From Collinsella aerofaciens (lineage in GTDB: Bacteria > Actinomycetota > Coriobacteriia > Coriobacteriales > Coriobacteriaceae), in contig NZ_JAQLDQ010000007.1 of the NCBI RefSeq assembly GCF_028209395.1, forward strand, positions 11,222 to 75,221: DNA of 64,000 bases, read 5' to 3'. The translations under genes and the position numbers were made by a program. This document shows positions 44,119 through 52,701 of the stretch, one piece after another; within the stretch, counting starts at the first letter, position 1, and each line of letters begins with the position of its first letter. The notes under the pieces were generated by a model, which saw only the letters and a list, made by a program, of their open reading frames with translations, did not search any database and was not told the DNA's origin.

Positions 44119-44210
44119 GGGACACTCTTGAACAGGCAACATTCAAGGAGTGTCCCCGGATGCCGGCACTTAGGGACGTTCCCAAAGTGCCGGCACATAA
44201 GGAACGTCCC
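44119..44210. repeat. Second REP-like family: paired hairpins (GGGACACTC and TGCCGGCACTT)
   Basis: The first hairpin, 44119-44156, has GGGACACTCTTGAA arms around CAGGCAACA with one bulge. The second, 44161-44195, has TGCCGGCACTT / AAGTGCCGGCA arms around an inner GGGA/TCCC. A half-site GGAACGTCCCC follows. Two unequal neighbouring hairpins resemble a BIME-type REP pair. No gene lies in 44000-44320. Confidence 0.7.
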
Positions 44211-44320
44211 CAAATGCGTCTACTGAATGGCGCCGCCGAAATTATCGAACAACCTGTTCAAAAACACGACCGAACACCGTCGCGTCTATACTAGAGCGTA
44301 GCAATAGAAAGGACTCCGCT

Positions 44321-45895
44321 TTGAGCATCACGCCCATCGATAGCATTCGCCGCGCCATCGCCCGCCGCAATGGCGTCACCGACCCCACCGTATCGGACGG
44401 GGCGCACGGACAGGGCGGACGCATCGAGAACGGCCTGTTCCCCGCATCGCACACCGCCGAGGAGCTCGCACGAATCCAAGAGCTAAGCCAGCGTAACGCC
44501 GGCGGTCCCGACAGCAGCCAGGCCACACGCCGTCGCCGCGAGCGCAATCGCCAGCCCGGCCCCATCCACCGCATGGTCAATGCCTGGTGGAACCGCCTGC
44601 TCGGAGCCGTCTACGGCGGCGGCTTCTCCACGCAAGAAGCCGAGTACGAAGATCACGCCACCCGTCGCGACTACCTTTGGAATACCCTGGGCACCGCCGT
44701 GTGGGGCATGGCGTTTCCGTTGCTCACCATCGTGTCCACACAGCTCGCGGGCGCCGAGGAGGCTGGCAAATTCTCCATCGCCTTTGTCACCGGCACGCTC
44801 ATCATGATCGCGTGCAACTACGGCGTGCGCAATTTCCAGGTCTCGGACATCGACGAAAAGACGTCCTTTGCCTCTTACCAGCTCAACCGCTGGCTCTGCG
44901 GAGCGCTCGCGCTGGCATGCGGCCTGGTATACAGCAGCGCCCGCGGCTACGATGCGCAGATGGCCACGATCGGCCTGGGCGTCTACCTCTATAAGGTGAT
45001 CGACGGCATCGCCGACGTGTACGAGGGCCGCCTGCAGCAGGCCGACAAGCTCTATTTGGCCGGCATGAGCCAAACGCTGCGTTCCGCCGGCGTCATCGCG
45101 GTCTTTAGCGTGGCACTGTTCCTCACGCGCAGCATGCCCATCGCGGCCATGGCCATGGGTGTCACCGCCATCGCCTCGCTCGTGCTGGTCACCGCGCCGC
45201 TTGCCCTGCTCGAGACCGAAAAATCGCGCCACGTGAGCCTGCGCGAGGTCGGCCACCTGTTTGTCCAGTGCGCCCCGCTCTTTGGTGCACTGTTCCTGTT
45301 CAACCTTATTGAGAGCATGCCCAAGTTTGTGATGGAAGGCACGCTGGCATACAAATATCAGCTGTACTTTAATGCCCTGTTCTTTCCGGCGCAGGCTATT
45401 TTGCTGAGCATTGGATTTATCTATAAACCGCAGCTCCTGCGCTTGTCGAGCATTTGGGCTAATCCTCGCAAGCGTCGTCGCTTTGACCTGATTATTGTTG
45501 CCGTTATGGCGCTGATCGCGGTCATCACCGGCGTGTGCGCCGCATTTATGGCAGGTCCCGGTATTCCCCTCATGAGCTTTATGTACGGCCTCAGCTTTGA
45601 ACGCTACCGTACGCTGGCGCTGCTGATGGTCGTCGCCGGCGGCGTAACCGCGGCCATCGATTTTATCTACGCCATTATCACGGTGCTGCGCCACGCTGGA
45701 GACGTCACCAAGATCTACCTGATCTGCTTTGCCGTGAGCGTGGTGCTCCCGGTGATCCTGATCAACCTGCTGGGTCTGATGGGCGCCGTGGTGAGCTACC
45801 TAGCCATCATGGCCCTACTCCTGGTGCTGCTGATTATCGAATACGCCCACATCCGCCAACGCATCGAGCGCGACCGCAACCCGTACGGCGCCTAA
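44321..45895 (+). CDS. Polysaccharide flippase-like membrane protein (MOP superfamily)
   Basis: A 524-residue polytopic protein with about twelve hydrophobic helices after a ~110-residue charged cytosolic N-terminus (RRRRERNRQPG). LWNTLGTAVWGMAFPLLTIV, FVTGTLIMIACNYGVRNFQVS and FPAQAILLSIGFIYKPQLLR resemble Wzx/MATE-like exporters of lipid-linked sugars. Start is TTG at 44321 with GAAAGGA seven bases upstream. Isolated from other polysaccharide genes, so substrate is open. Confidence 0.78.
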   Translation: MSITPIDSIRRAIARRNGVTDPTVSDGAHGQGGRIENGLFPASHTAEELARIQELSQRNAGGPDSSQATRRRRERNRQPGPIHRMVNAWWNRLLGAVYGGGFSTQEAEYEDHATRRDYLWNTLGTAVWGMAFPLLTIVSTQLAGAEEAGKFSIAFVTGTLIMIACNYGVRNFQVSDIDEKTSFASYQLNRWLCGALALACGLVYSSARGYDAQMATIGLGVYLYKVIDGIADVYEGRLQQADKLYLAGMSQTLRSAGVIAVFSVALFLTRSMPIAAMAMGVTAIASLVLVTAPLALLETEKSRHVSLREVGHLFVQCAPLFGALFLFNLIESMPKFVMEGTLAYKYQLYFNALFFPAQAILLSIGFIYKPQLLRLSSIWANPRKRRRFDLIIVAVMALIAVITGVCAAFMAGPGIPLMSFMYGLSFERYRTLALLMVVAGGVTAAIDFIYAIITVLRHAGDVTKIYLICFAVSVVLPVILINLLGLMGAVVSYLAIMALLLVLLIIEYAHIRQRIERDRNPYGA

Positions 45896-45942
45896 TTGGC
45901 GCAATGGGGGGTCTCGTTGCGGACGATTTGCGACACGCAAAA

Positions 45943-46065
45943 CTAAGTGAGTAGACTTTTGCCGAATCCCTGACCACACCGGCAAAACACAAGTCAGTGA
46001 CCTGCGGTTTTGTTGAGGCAAATTTGCCGGCTGCTCGGCATTTCCAAAAAAGTCTACTCACTTAG
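45943..46065. repeat. 123-bp element with 18-bp inverted arms
   Basis: CTAAGTGAGTAGACTTTT (45943-45960) is exactly complementary to 46048-46065. The interior contains no reading frame. Located between convergent genes. Confidence 0.72.
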
Positions 46066-46085
46066 CCAGCGGACAGCCAAAAAAG

Positions 46086-46125
46086 AACCGTCGCAACGTC
46101 GTTTGACTCCGTTGCGACGGTTTTT
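46086..46125. terminator. Bidirectional terminator between flippase and phosphatase genes
   Basis: A perfect 13-bp stem AACCGTCGCAACG / CGTTGCGACGGTT has TTTTT on the plus side and an A-rich flank on the other. Confidence 0.93.
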
Positions 46126-46220
46126 CGAGCATTTTCGCACTGCCGAGGACGCAGACGCTCCTCATTTCTCGCGCTTACCGAGCAAGAAAGCGCTATTCTC
46201 CGAAAGTAGTCAAAAAAGCT

Positions 46221-46238
46221 CCGTCCCAAATTAGCTAC
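46221..46238. repeat. Dispersed word CTCCGTCCCAAATTAGCT
   Basis: Closely matches CCTCGTCCCAGATTAGCT at 35076-35093 and part of the 34959-35062 element. It lies 13 bases past the phosphatase stop on the minus strand. Function unknown. Confidence 0.45.
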
Positions 46239-46250
46239 CACTTGCACCGA

Positions 46251-47090
46251 TTATTCGCCCGGGTTGATGTTCGCGTAGAACTCCGCCCCATCATCGAGCC
46301 GCAGGATCCCGACGCGGCCGAACTCGGAGCCGGTGGCGGCGGCGCAGTCGATATCGATGCGATCGGGCACGCCGGCGGTATCCTCGCCACCCAGGCGCAC
46401 GATCTGCCCGCGGCCCGACTCCTCATCGAGCCCCGCAAGACCACCGACCTCGCAATAACGCCCGAGCGACACCGTTGGCGTGTGACCGCTCACCACGACC
46501 GGACCCTTGCCCTCGGCAGAAAGCAGCCCGGTCGGCGCATCCCAATAGCCGTGACGAATCCACAGCAGGTCATCGGCCGACTGCACCGCGAGCATCTGCT
46601 GCAGCAGCTCGCGATCGGCACCCACCGCTCCAACGCCATCGGCACAATCGACGCCATGCTCAAGCAAAAACGCGCGCGCCGCCTTCATCTCGATCCCAGC
46701 ATGTACCAGCAGATACGGGCGCTCCTCGGTCTCGGCCACCGCGTAGAGCGGCAGCGCGGCCATCCATCGCACGAGCTCCTCGTATGCGTCAAATTCCATG
46801 TCGTTGAGCTGCTCGCGCGTCGTCCAGCCACCGTTGATATCCCAGGTCTCGGCATCGAGCGGATCCTGGCTAATGATGGCATCGAGCATGATCTGCTCGT
46901 GATTACCCTTGAGAACGCGGGCGTTAGGCAGCGAGCGCACGAGCTTAATAACGCCGACCGGATCGGGCCCGCGATCGATCATGTCGCCCAGCACGTACAG
47001 CGTGTCGTCGGACGTCAACGAGATCTTAGACAGGGCCTCGTCAAGCGCATGCACGTGTCCGTGAGCATCAGATGTCACATAGATCGCCAT
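46251..47090 (-). CDS. Metallophosphatase, PP1/ApaH-like serine/threonine phosphatase
   Basis: A 279-residue calcineurin-fold phosphoesterase. All metal-ligand motifs are present: SDAHGH, GDMIDRG, GNHEQ, the late VVSGHTP and DCAAATG. These suit PrpA-like phosphoprotein or dinucleoside-tetraphosphate phosphatases. AAGGAGAGGCG precedes the ATG. Monocistronic, convergent with the flippase gene. Substrate not decidable by reading. Confidence 0.92.
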   Translation of the reverse strand: MAIYVTSDAHGHVHALDEALSKISLTSDDTLYVLGDMIDRGPDPVGVIKLVRSLPNARVLKGNHEQIMLDAIISQDPLDAETWDINGGWTTREQLNDMEFDAYEELVRWMAALPLYAVAETEERPYLLVHAGIEMKAARAFLLEHGVDCADGVGAVGADRELLQQMLAVQSADDLLWIRHGYWDAPTGLLSAEGKGPVVVSGHTPTVSLGRYCEVGGLAGLDEESGRGQIVRLGGEDTAGVPDRIDIDCAAATGSEFGRVGILRLDDGAEFYANINPGE

Positions 47091-47343
47091 GGAACGCCTC
47101 TCCTTGCATTGCGGCCAAAGCCCGGCGCCGCAACTAAAACTTCAAGTTGAACTTAAACGTTACCCATTGTACTCCGTTGCAATAAAGCTGGAAAGGGTTT
47201 CCGAGCAGAGGCAAAGACGGCAGCCGTCTATGACGATATCGCGCACGCCCGCAATTCAACCCCATAAACCCACCATCTTTGGGTACAAATAACCGCAGAC
47301 AACTAACCGTGCCACGCCAACCACCCAGGAGCGGACACCATCC

Positions 47344-48945
47344 ATGAACCAGATCCTTCTTTTTATCGGCCTCGTCATCATTTTGTGCCTGACCATCAAA
47401 CCCGTCGGCAAAAAGCTCCCCTTCCCCACCCTGCTTATCTTTATCGCGCTCGGCATGCTGTTGGGCGTCAACGGCCCGGCGCATATCGACTTTAGCGACT
47501 ACGCACTCACCGAAACCGTCTGCAGCACGGCGCTATTGTTCATCATGTTCTACGGCGGCTTTAACACCAACATAGACCGCGCCAAGCCCGTCGCCGCGCC
47601 GGCGGTGCTGCTGAGCACGCTCGGCGTCGTCATCACCGCAGGCATCACCGGCGTGTTCGCCCACTTTGTGCTGGGCTTCGACTGGATCGGCGGCCTGCTG
47701 CTGGGATCGGTCGTGGCGTCCACCGACGCGGCCAGCGTCTTTAGCGTTCTGCGCGAGCACAGCCTTTCGCTGAGGGGCGGCACCGACTCGCTGCTCGAGG
47801 TCGAATCGGGCTCCAACGACCCCGTCGCCTACATGCTCACCGCCGTGCTCGCGACCCTCGCGGCGGGCGGCAATATCGACATTCCCGTGCTGCTGACCAA
47901 GCAGATCATCCTGGGCGTGGGGTTGGGCCTTGCCATCGGCTGGACATCCAGCCGTCTGATTGAGCGCGCACACGCAACGGCCGAAGGCGCGCAGACCATC
48001 TTCTTGTTCGCCGTGGCCATCGTCGCCTACGCGCTGCCGAGCTACCTGGGCGGCAACGGCTTTTTGGCCGTATACCTTGCAGGCATTGTGCTGGGCGCAA
48101 GCGACATCACCGGTAAGGTCGAGATGGCGCACTTCTTCGACACCCTCACCGAGATGGCAGAGATGACCATCTTCTTCTTGCTCGGCCTGCTCGTAACGCC
48201 CGCACGCCTGCCGCAGATGCTGCTGCCGGGCCTGGCGCTCATGGCGTTCATGCTCTTCGTGAGCCGCCCCATCGCCGTCGGCGTGCTCCTAGCGCCCTTT
48301 AAGACGAATCCCAGCCAGGTCGCGCTCGTAAGCTGGGCGGGCCTGCGCGGAGCAGCTTCGGTCGTCTTTAGTCTCTTTGCCGTGGTGGCCGGCGTTCCCG
48401 GCGGACACGACCTATTTGACCTGGTGTTTGTGATTGCCGCGTCGAGCATCGTGGTGCAGGGCTCGCTGCTGCCGGCGGTGGCGAAGAAGCTCGATATGAT
48501 CGATGCGACCGGCGACGTGCGCCGCACCTTTAACGACTACCGCGACGAGGACGGCATGTCGTTTGTAAAGCTCAAGGTGGGCGCTGGCCATCCGTTTGCC
48601 GGACGCTCGCTCGCGGACATTGGCAGCGCGACGGACATGCTCGTGGTCCTGGTGCTGCGCGACGGGGCGCATCCGGTACTGCCCAATGGCGACACCGTGA
48701 TCCAGGAAGGCGATCTGCTGGTGATGGCCGCCCCAACGTTCGAAGAGCGTGCCGAGGTTACGCTGCGCGAGGTCACCGTGACGCCCCACGGTCGCCTGGC
48801 CGGTCAGCGCCTGCGCGACGTGCCGCAGGGCAAGCACCCGTTTATCGTGGTGATGCTCAAGCGCGACGGCCAAACCATCATCCCCGATGGCAACACCCTA
48901 ATATACGCCGGCGACGAAGCCGTCATCGCCACGCTAGCTTCCTAG
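47344..48945 (+). CDS. K+/H+ antiporter with C-terminal TrkA-C domains (NhaP2/CvrA-like)
   Basis: A 533-residue protein with about twelve membrane helices (residues 1-385) and a cytosolic regulatory tail. LLGSVVASTDAASVFSVL and LLEVESGSNDPVAYMLT hold the acidic ion-binding residues of CPA1 antiporters, and VSWAGLRGAASVVFSLFA is a conserved helix. The tail has two TrkA-C-like repeats (FVKLKVGAGHPFAGRSLADI and EVTVTPHGRLAGQRLRDV) that usually sense ligands or ions. CAGGAGCGGAC precedes the ATG. It exports K+ (or Na+) in exchange for protons. Confidence 0.92.
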   Translation: MNQILLFIGLVIILCLTIKPVGKKLPFPTLLIFIALGMLLGVNGPAHIDFSDYALTETVCSTALLFIMFYGGFNTNIDRAKPVAAPAVLLSTLGVVITAGITGVFAHFVLGFDWIGGLLLGSVVASTDAASVFSVLREHSLSLRGGTDSLLEVESGSNDPVAYMLTAVLATLAAGGNIDIPVLLTKQIILGVGLGLAIGWTSSRLIERAHATAEGAQTIFLFAVAIVAYALPSYLGGNGFLAVYLAGIVLGASDITGKVEMAHFFDTLTEMAEMTIFFLLGLLVTPARLPQMLLPGLALMAFMLFVSRPIAVGVLLAPFKTNPSQVALVSWAGLRGAASVVFSLFAVVAGVPGGHDLFDLVFVIAASSIVVQGSLLPAVAKKLDMIDATGDVRRTFNDYRDEDGMSFVKLKVGAGHPFAGRSLADIGSATDMLVVLVLRDGAHPVLPNGDTVIQEGDLLVMAAPTFEERAEVTLREVTVTPHGRLAGQRLRDVPQGKHPFIVVMLKRDGQTIIPDGNTLIYAGDEAVIATLAS

Positions 48946-48966
48946 CAGCCCGTCCCTCTTCAGCTA

Positions 48967-49158
48967 CTAGCTGTCACCCACAGCAAAGTCGCGGAGGTCG
49001 AGGCCTTCGCGTTCGGCTCGGGCTAGGAGCTCTTGGGGCGACTCGTCCTCGATATCCATCACGTCGAGCATGGCAGCGGGAAAGCCCACGCCAGCCGCGC
49101 TCCCCGCGTAGTCGAGCAAGCCCTCGCGCAGCTGGTCTACATCAACTTCAATCTTCAC
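48967..49158 (-). CDS. Small hypothetical protein
   Basis: 63 residues, acidic, with SAAGVGFPAAMLDVMDIEDE and AEREGLDLRDFA. Translation is placed at GTG 49158 because GGAGG lies eight bases upstream; the longer frame to 49338 runs through promoter-like sequence. Not recognised; it is convergent with the antiporter gene and short enough to be a small regulatory or structural protein. Confidence 0.6.
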   Translation of the reverse strand: MKIEVDVDQLREGLLDYAGSAAGVGFPAAMLDVMDIEDESPQELLARAEREGLDLRDFAVGDS

Positions 49159-49270
49159 GGTGAATCCTCCTACCGGGCAATCGCGGCCGGACAAACCGCA
49201 CGTCCCAACTGATGTGCAATAAACTCCAGATACGGCCATAATAAAATAATGAACATCAGGGAGGTTACGG

Positions 49271-49630
49271 ATGATGGACAAGCTCACTGCCATGACAGAA
49301 CAAGTCAGAGATTTTTGTGATGCGCGCGATTGGCGCAAATATCACACTCCAAAGGAACTTGCCATCGGCATAGCGACAGAGTCCTCCGAACTCCTTCAGC
49401 TTTTCCGCTTTATGAGCGACAAGCGCATTGCAGAAATGTTCGATAGCCCTGATCAGCGCCAAGCCATCGAAGACGAAGTTGCCGACACGCTCCTCTTTCT
49501 CCTACGTTTCGCCGATCTAAACGGAATCGACCTCCCAAAGGCGCTCTCGTCCAAACTCAAACGCAACGGCGAGCGCTATCCCGTCGACACCAGCTCCAGC
49601 GAATACAGAAAGGCGGCCCACCATGAGTAA
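49271..49630 (+). CDS. MazG-like nucleotide pyrophosphohydrolase (dCTPase/RS21-C6 type)
   Basis: A 119-residue all-alpha NTP pyrophosphohydrolase. The metal-binding pattern is ATESSELLQLFRF (E-x-x-E) and EDEVADTLLFLLRFAD (E-x-x-D), as in MazG and RS21-C6. The N-terminus DFCDARDWRKYHTPKELAI matches the small dimeric subgroup that cleaves dCTP or modified dNTPs. GGGAGGTTACGG precedes the ATG; a second ATG follows directly. Its end overlaps the next gene by eight bases, so it is coupled to the GIY-YIG/DUF2075 gene. The two are lower in GC than neighbours. Confidence 0.9.
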   Translation: MMDKLTAMTEQVRDFCDARDWRKYHTPKELAIGIATESSELLQLFRFMSDKRIAEMFDSPDQRQAIEDEVADTLLFLLRFADLNGIDLPKALSSKLKRNGERYPVDTSSSEYRKAAHHE

Positions 49631-51365
49631 TGAGTTCGCCCTTCGACAATACACGCTTCCCCTCCCCCAACCCTTCGAGGCAAGCGAATCGCTGCAGGAC
49701 TTTGGCACGCCAAAGCCCGGATTCCACCATGACGAGAGTTGGCCCGTTCTCTATATTCTGACCAACAGTAAAAACAAAACGGCGTACATCGGTCAAACGA
49801 CCAATTATCGACGCCGCATGAAGCAACACGCCGCAAACGTGGACAAAGACTTCGACCGGACCCTCCTGATTGACAATCCAACCTTCAATCAGTCAGCAAC
49901 ATTTGAGTTTGAGAATCGACTTATCGAGCTGTTCTGCGCTGACGAAAAATACCAGGTAACCAACGCCAACAATGGCTATGCCCAGTTCGATTATTTTGAG
50001 CGACCTCAGTATCGCCAGAAGTTCAGAGACCTCTGGACAAAGCTTCGCGAAGAGAACTATGCGATCCACCCCATCGAAGAGCTCGAGAATACCGACCTGT
50101 TCAAATTCTCGCCCTTCAAAACGCTCACGCCCGATCAATACGAAACGATTGAGGCGATTTACAGGCGGCTCGAGCAAGAGCATGAAGACATTAAACACGG
50201 CGGTCCCAAGAAAGAGCGCGTAACCGTCGTGAACGGCGCGCCGGGAACAGGCAAAACAATCCTCGCCATCAGTCTCATGTTCAAAATCAAAAATGAGCCG
50301 AACCTTTCCGGTCTGCGGGTCGGCTTCGTGACGCCCATGGAGTCTCTGAGCAAGACGCTCAAAAAAATCACGCACTTCCTCCCCGGGTTAAAGCCCGGCG
50401 ATATCCTGAGCCCCAACGACGTCACAAAAAACGATCGGTATGACGTCTTGCTTGTCGACGAGGCGCACCGACTGGGAAACTACTTATCCGCCGGCGCCGG
50501 CATCGGAGCTTTCTACAACACATGTGAACGACTCAGCTTGCCGCGCACGAGCAGCCAGGTGGATTGGATTTTCAAATGCTGCGACAAGGCGTACCTGTTC
50601 TTTGACCCCAAACAGCAAGTCCGCGCATCGGGACTCAACCGAGATGGCCTTGAGCAGCGACTCAACCAACTCGAAGAAGCCGGCATCGAGACCGAAGAAT
50701 TCAACTTGAGTACCCAAATGCGCGTGCGTGGCGGCGATGAGTACCTCGATTTTGTCTACGACCTGCTTGATAACAAAGCGTACATGCATGCCGGCATGAA
50801 GTTCAAAGCACTCTTTTCATAGGAGCCTTACGATTCGCGAGCCGGGGATCCGGACAGCGATATCCCCAGATACCAGTTTGGAATCGTCGACCGATTTGAG
50901 GACTTCTGCTCTCTGCAGCAAACCAAGGAAGAAGAAGTTGGTCTATCCCGCATGATGGCAGGCTTTGCGTGGAAGTGGGAAACGAAGAATAACAAAGATG
51001 CGTTCGATATCGTCATCGAGGGCATTCCCAAACGCTGGAACTCAACCCAGAAGGATTGGGTTAACTCCGCCAACGCCGTCAACGAAGTCGGATGCATTCA
51101 TACGGTACAAGGCTACGACCTCAACTACGGATTCGTAATTCTGGGTCCCGACATTTACTACGATTCGAACAAAGATGCAGTCAACGTTAACAGGGCAAAC
51201 TTCAAAGATGCCGTTGCCAAGAAAAAGGCAAGCGACGATGATCTGCAAAAGATCATCGTCAACGCCTACTACGTCCTCATGACGCGCGGCATGTTAGGAA
51301 CGTATCTCTATGTGTGCGACCCCGCGCTCAAAGAGTACCTGTCACGGTATATCCCGGCGATATAG
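49623..51365 (+). pseudogene. GIY-YIG plus DUF2075 helicase-like gene interrupted by an in-frame TAG
   Basis: One frame of 580 codons interrupted only by TAG at 50820-50822. Residues ~40-130 form a GIY-YIG-type domain (VLYILTNSKNKTAYIGQTTN). Residues ~190-570 form a DUF2075 superfamily-1 NTPase: Walker A VNGAPGTGKTILAI, Walker B DVLLVDEAHRLG, FDPKQQVR and, after the stop, GLSRMMAGFAWKW, IHTVQGYDLNYGFVILGPDI and YVLMTRGMLGTYLYV. The parts on either side read as continuous homologous protein in the same frame, so a single C-to-T or G-to-A change would create the stop. Either a recent nonsense mutation, an amber readthrough or a consensus error. A 399-residue truncated product would lack the C-terminal helicase motifs. 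Confidence 0.88.
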
Positions 51366-51507
51366 ACCTTGCGACCGCCCTCCCCCATGTAACCATCCTG
51401 TAAATCATAGCGGCGCACTCGAGTTTTACCGTGATGCGGTCGCGCCTAGCGCTCCACTGTGCTAAAGTATCCCGAACGTTCAAACGACTACGAGGGGGAA
51501 CTAGAAG

Positions 51508-52632
51508 ATGGCACGTGTGCACAACTTCTCAGCTGGCCCGGCCGCACTGCCCACAAGCGTGCTCGCCGAGATCGCCGACGAGATGATGGACTACCGCGGT
51601 TGCGGCATGTCCGTGCTCGAGATGAGCCATCGATCTAGCATGTACCAGCAGATCATCGACGACGCCGAGGCAACCCTACGCCGCCTGCTGAGCATCCCCG
51701 ACAATTACCGTGTCCTGTTTTTGCAGGGCGGCGCCACGCTGCAGTTTGCGGGCATCCCCATGAACCTCATGCGCCGCGGGCGCGCCGGCTACATCGTGAC
51801 CGGCAACTTTGCCAACAAGGCGTACAAGGAGGCCGCCAAGTACGGCGAGGCCGTGCTGCTCGCGAGCTCCGAAGACACCAACTTCGACCGCATCCCCGAC
51901 ATGGCCGACATCAACGCGCGTATTGCCGCCGAGGCTGCGGGCGACGGGCTCGACTACGTCTACATCTGCCAGAACAACACCATCTTTGGCACCATGTACC
52001 GCGAGCTGCCTAACTGCGGCGATGTGCCGCTGGTCGCCGATGTTTCGAGCTGCTTTTTGTCGCAGCCACTCGACGTCGAGCGCTACGGACTCATCTACGC
52101 CGGCGCTCAGAAAAACGCCGGCGCCGCTGGCGTGACCGTGGTCATCGTGCGCGACGACCTGATCGCCGACGGCCCGGCCTTTGCGCAGACGCCGCAGTAC
52201 ATGAACCTTAAGACCCAGGCCGCCAAGGGCTCCATGCTCAACACGCCCAACACCTTTGGCATCTACGTGTGCGGCAAGGTGTTCCGTTGGGTTGAGCAGA
52301 CCGGCGGACTTGCCGCCATGGCCGAGCGCAACTGGGCCAAGGCCAACCTGCTCTACGACCTGCTCGAGCACAGCGAGCTGTTCCATGGCACCGCGCAGGC
52401 CAACAGCCGCTCCATCGCCAACGTCACGTTCCGTACCGGCGACGCCGAACTCGACGCGGCCTTTGTTGCGGGCGCGGCAGAGCACCAGATCCAAAACGTC
52501 AAGGGCCATCGCCTCGTCGGCGGAATGCGCGCCAGCGTGTACAACGCCGTCACCATGGAGGACGTGCAGGCGCTGGCCACGTACGTGAAGGACTTCGAAG
52601 CGCAGCATAGTTTGAGCCCGCGATCTAACTAG
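51508..52632 (+). CDS. serC: Phosphoserine aminotransferase SerC
   Basis: A 374-residue PLP enzyme converting 3-phosphohydroxypyruvate and glutamate to phosphoserine. NFSAGPAALPTSVL is the hallmark N-terminus, FLQGGATLQFAGIPMNL binds phosphate, and the PLP lysine is in YAGAQKNAGAAGVTVVIV. GAGGGGGAACTAG precedes the ATG. serA follows after 69 bases; together they form the first two steps of serine synthesis. TGTGCTAAAGT near 51460 may be an extended -10 element. Confidence 0.97.
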   Translation: MARVHNFSAGPAALPTSVLAEIADEMMDYRGCGMSVLEMSHRSSMYQQIIDDAEATLRRLLSIPDNYRVLFLQGGATLQFAGIPMNLMRRGRAGYIVTGNFANKAYKEAAKYGEAVLLASSEDTNFDRIPDMADINARIAAEAAGDGLDYVYICQNNTIFGTMYRELPNCGDVPLVADVSSCFLSQPLDVERYGLIYAGAQKNAGAAGVTVVIVRDDLIADGPAFAQTPQYMNLKTQAAKGSMLNTPNTFGIYVCGKVFRWVEQTGGLAAMAERNWAKANLLYDLLEHSELFHGTAQANSRSIANVTFRTGDAELDAAFVAGAAEHQIQNVKGHRLVGGMRASVYNAVTMEDVQALATYVKDFEAQHSLSPRSN

Positions 52633-52701
52633 CCCGCAACACGCGGGCCGACCAGCCACTTCAAACCACTTGTTATAAACAAATCCGCTAAGGAGTTTTT
52701 C

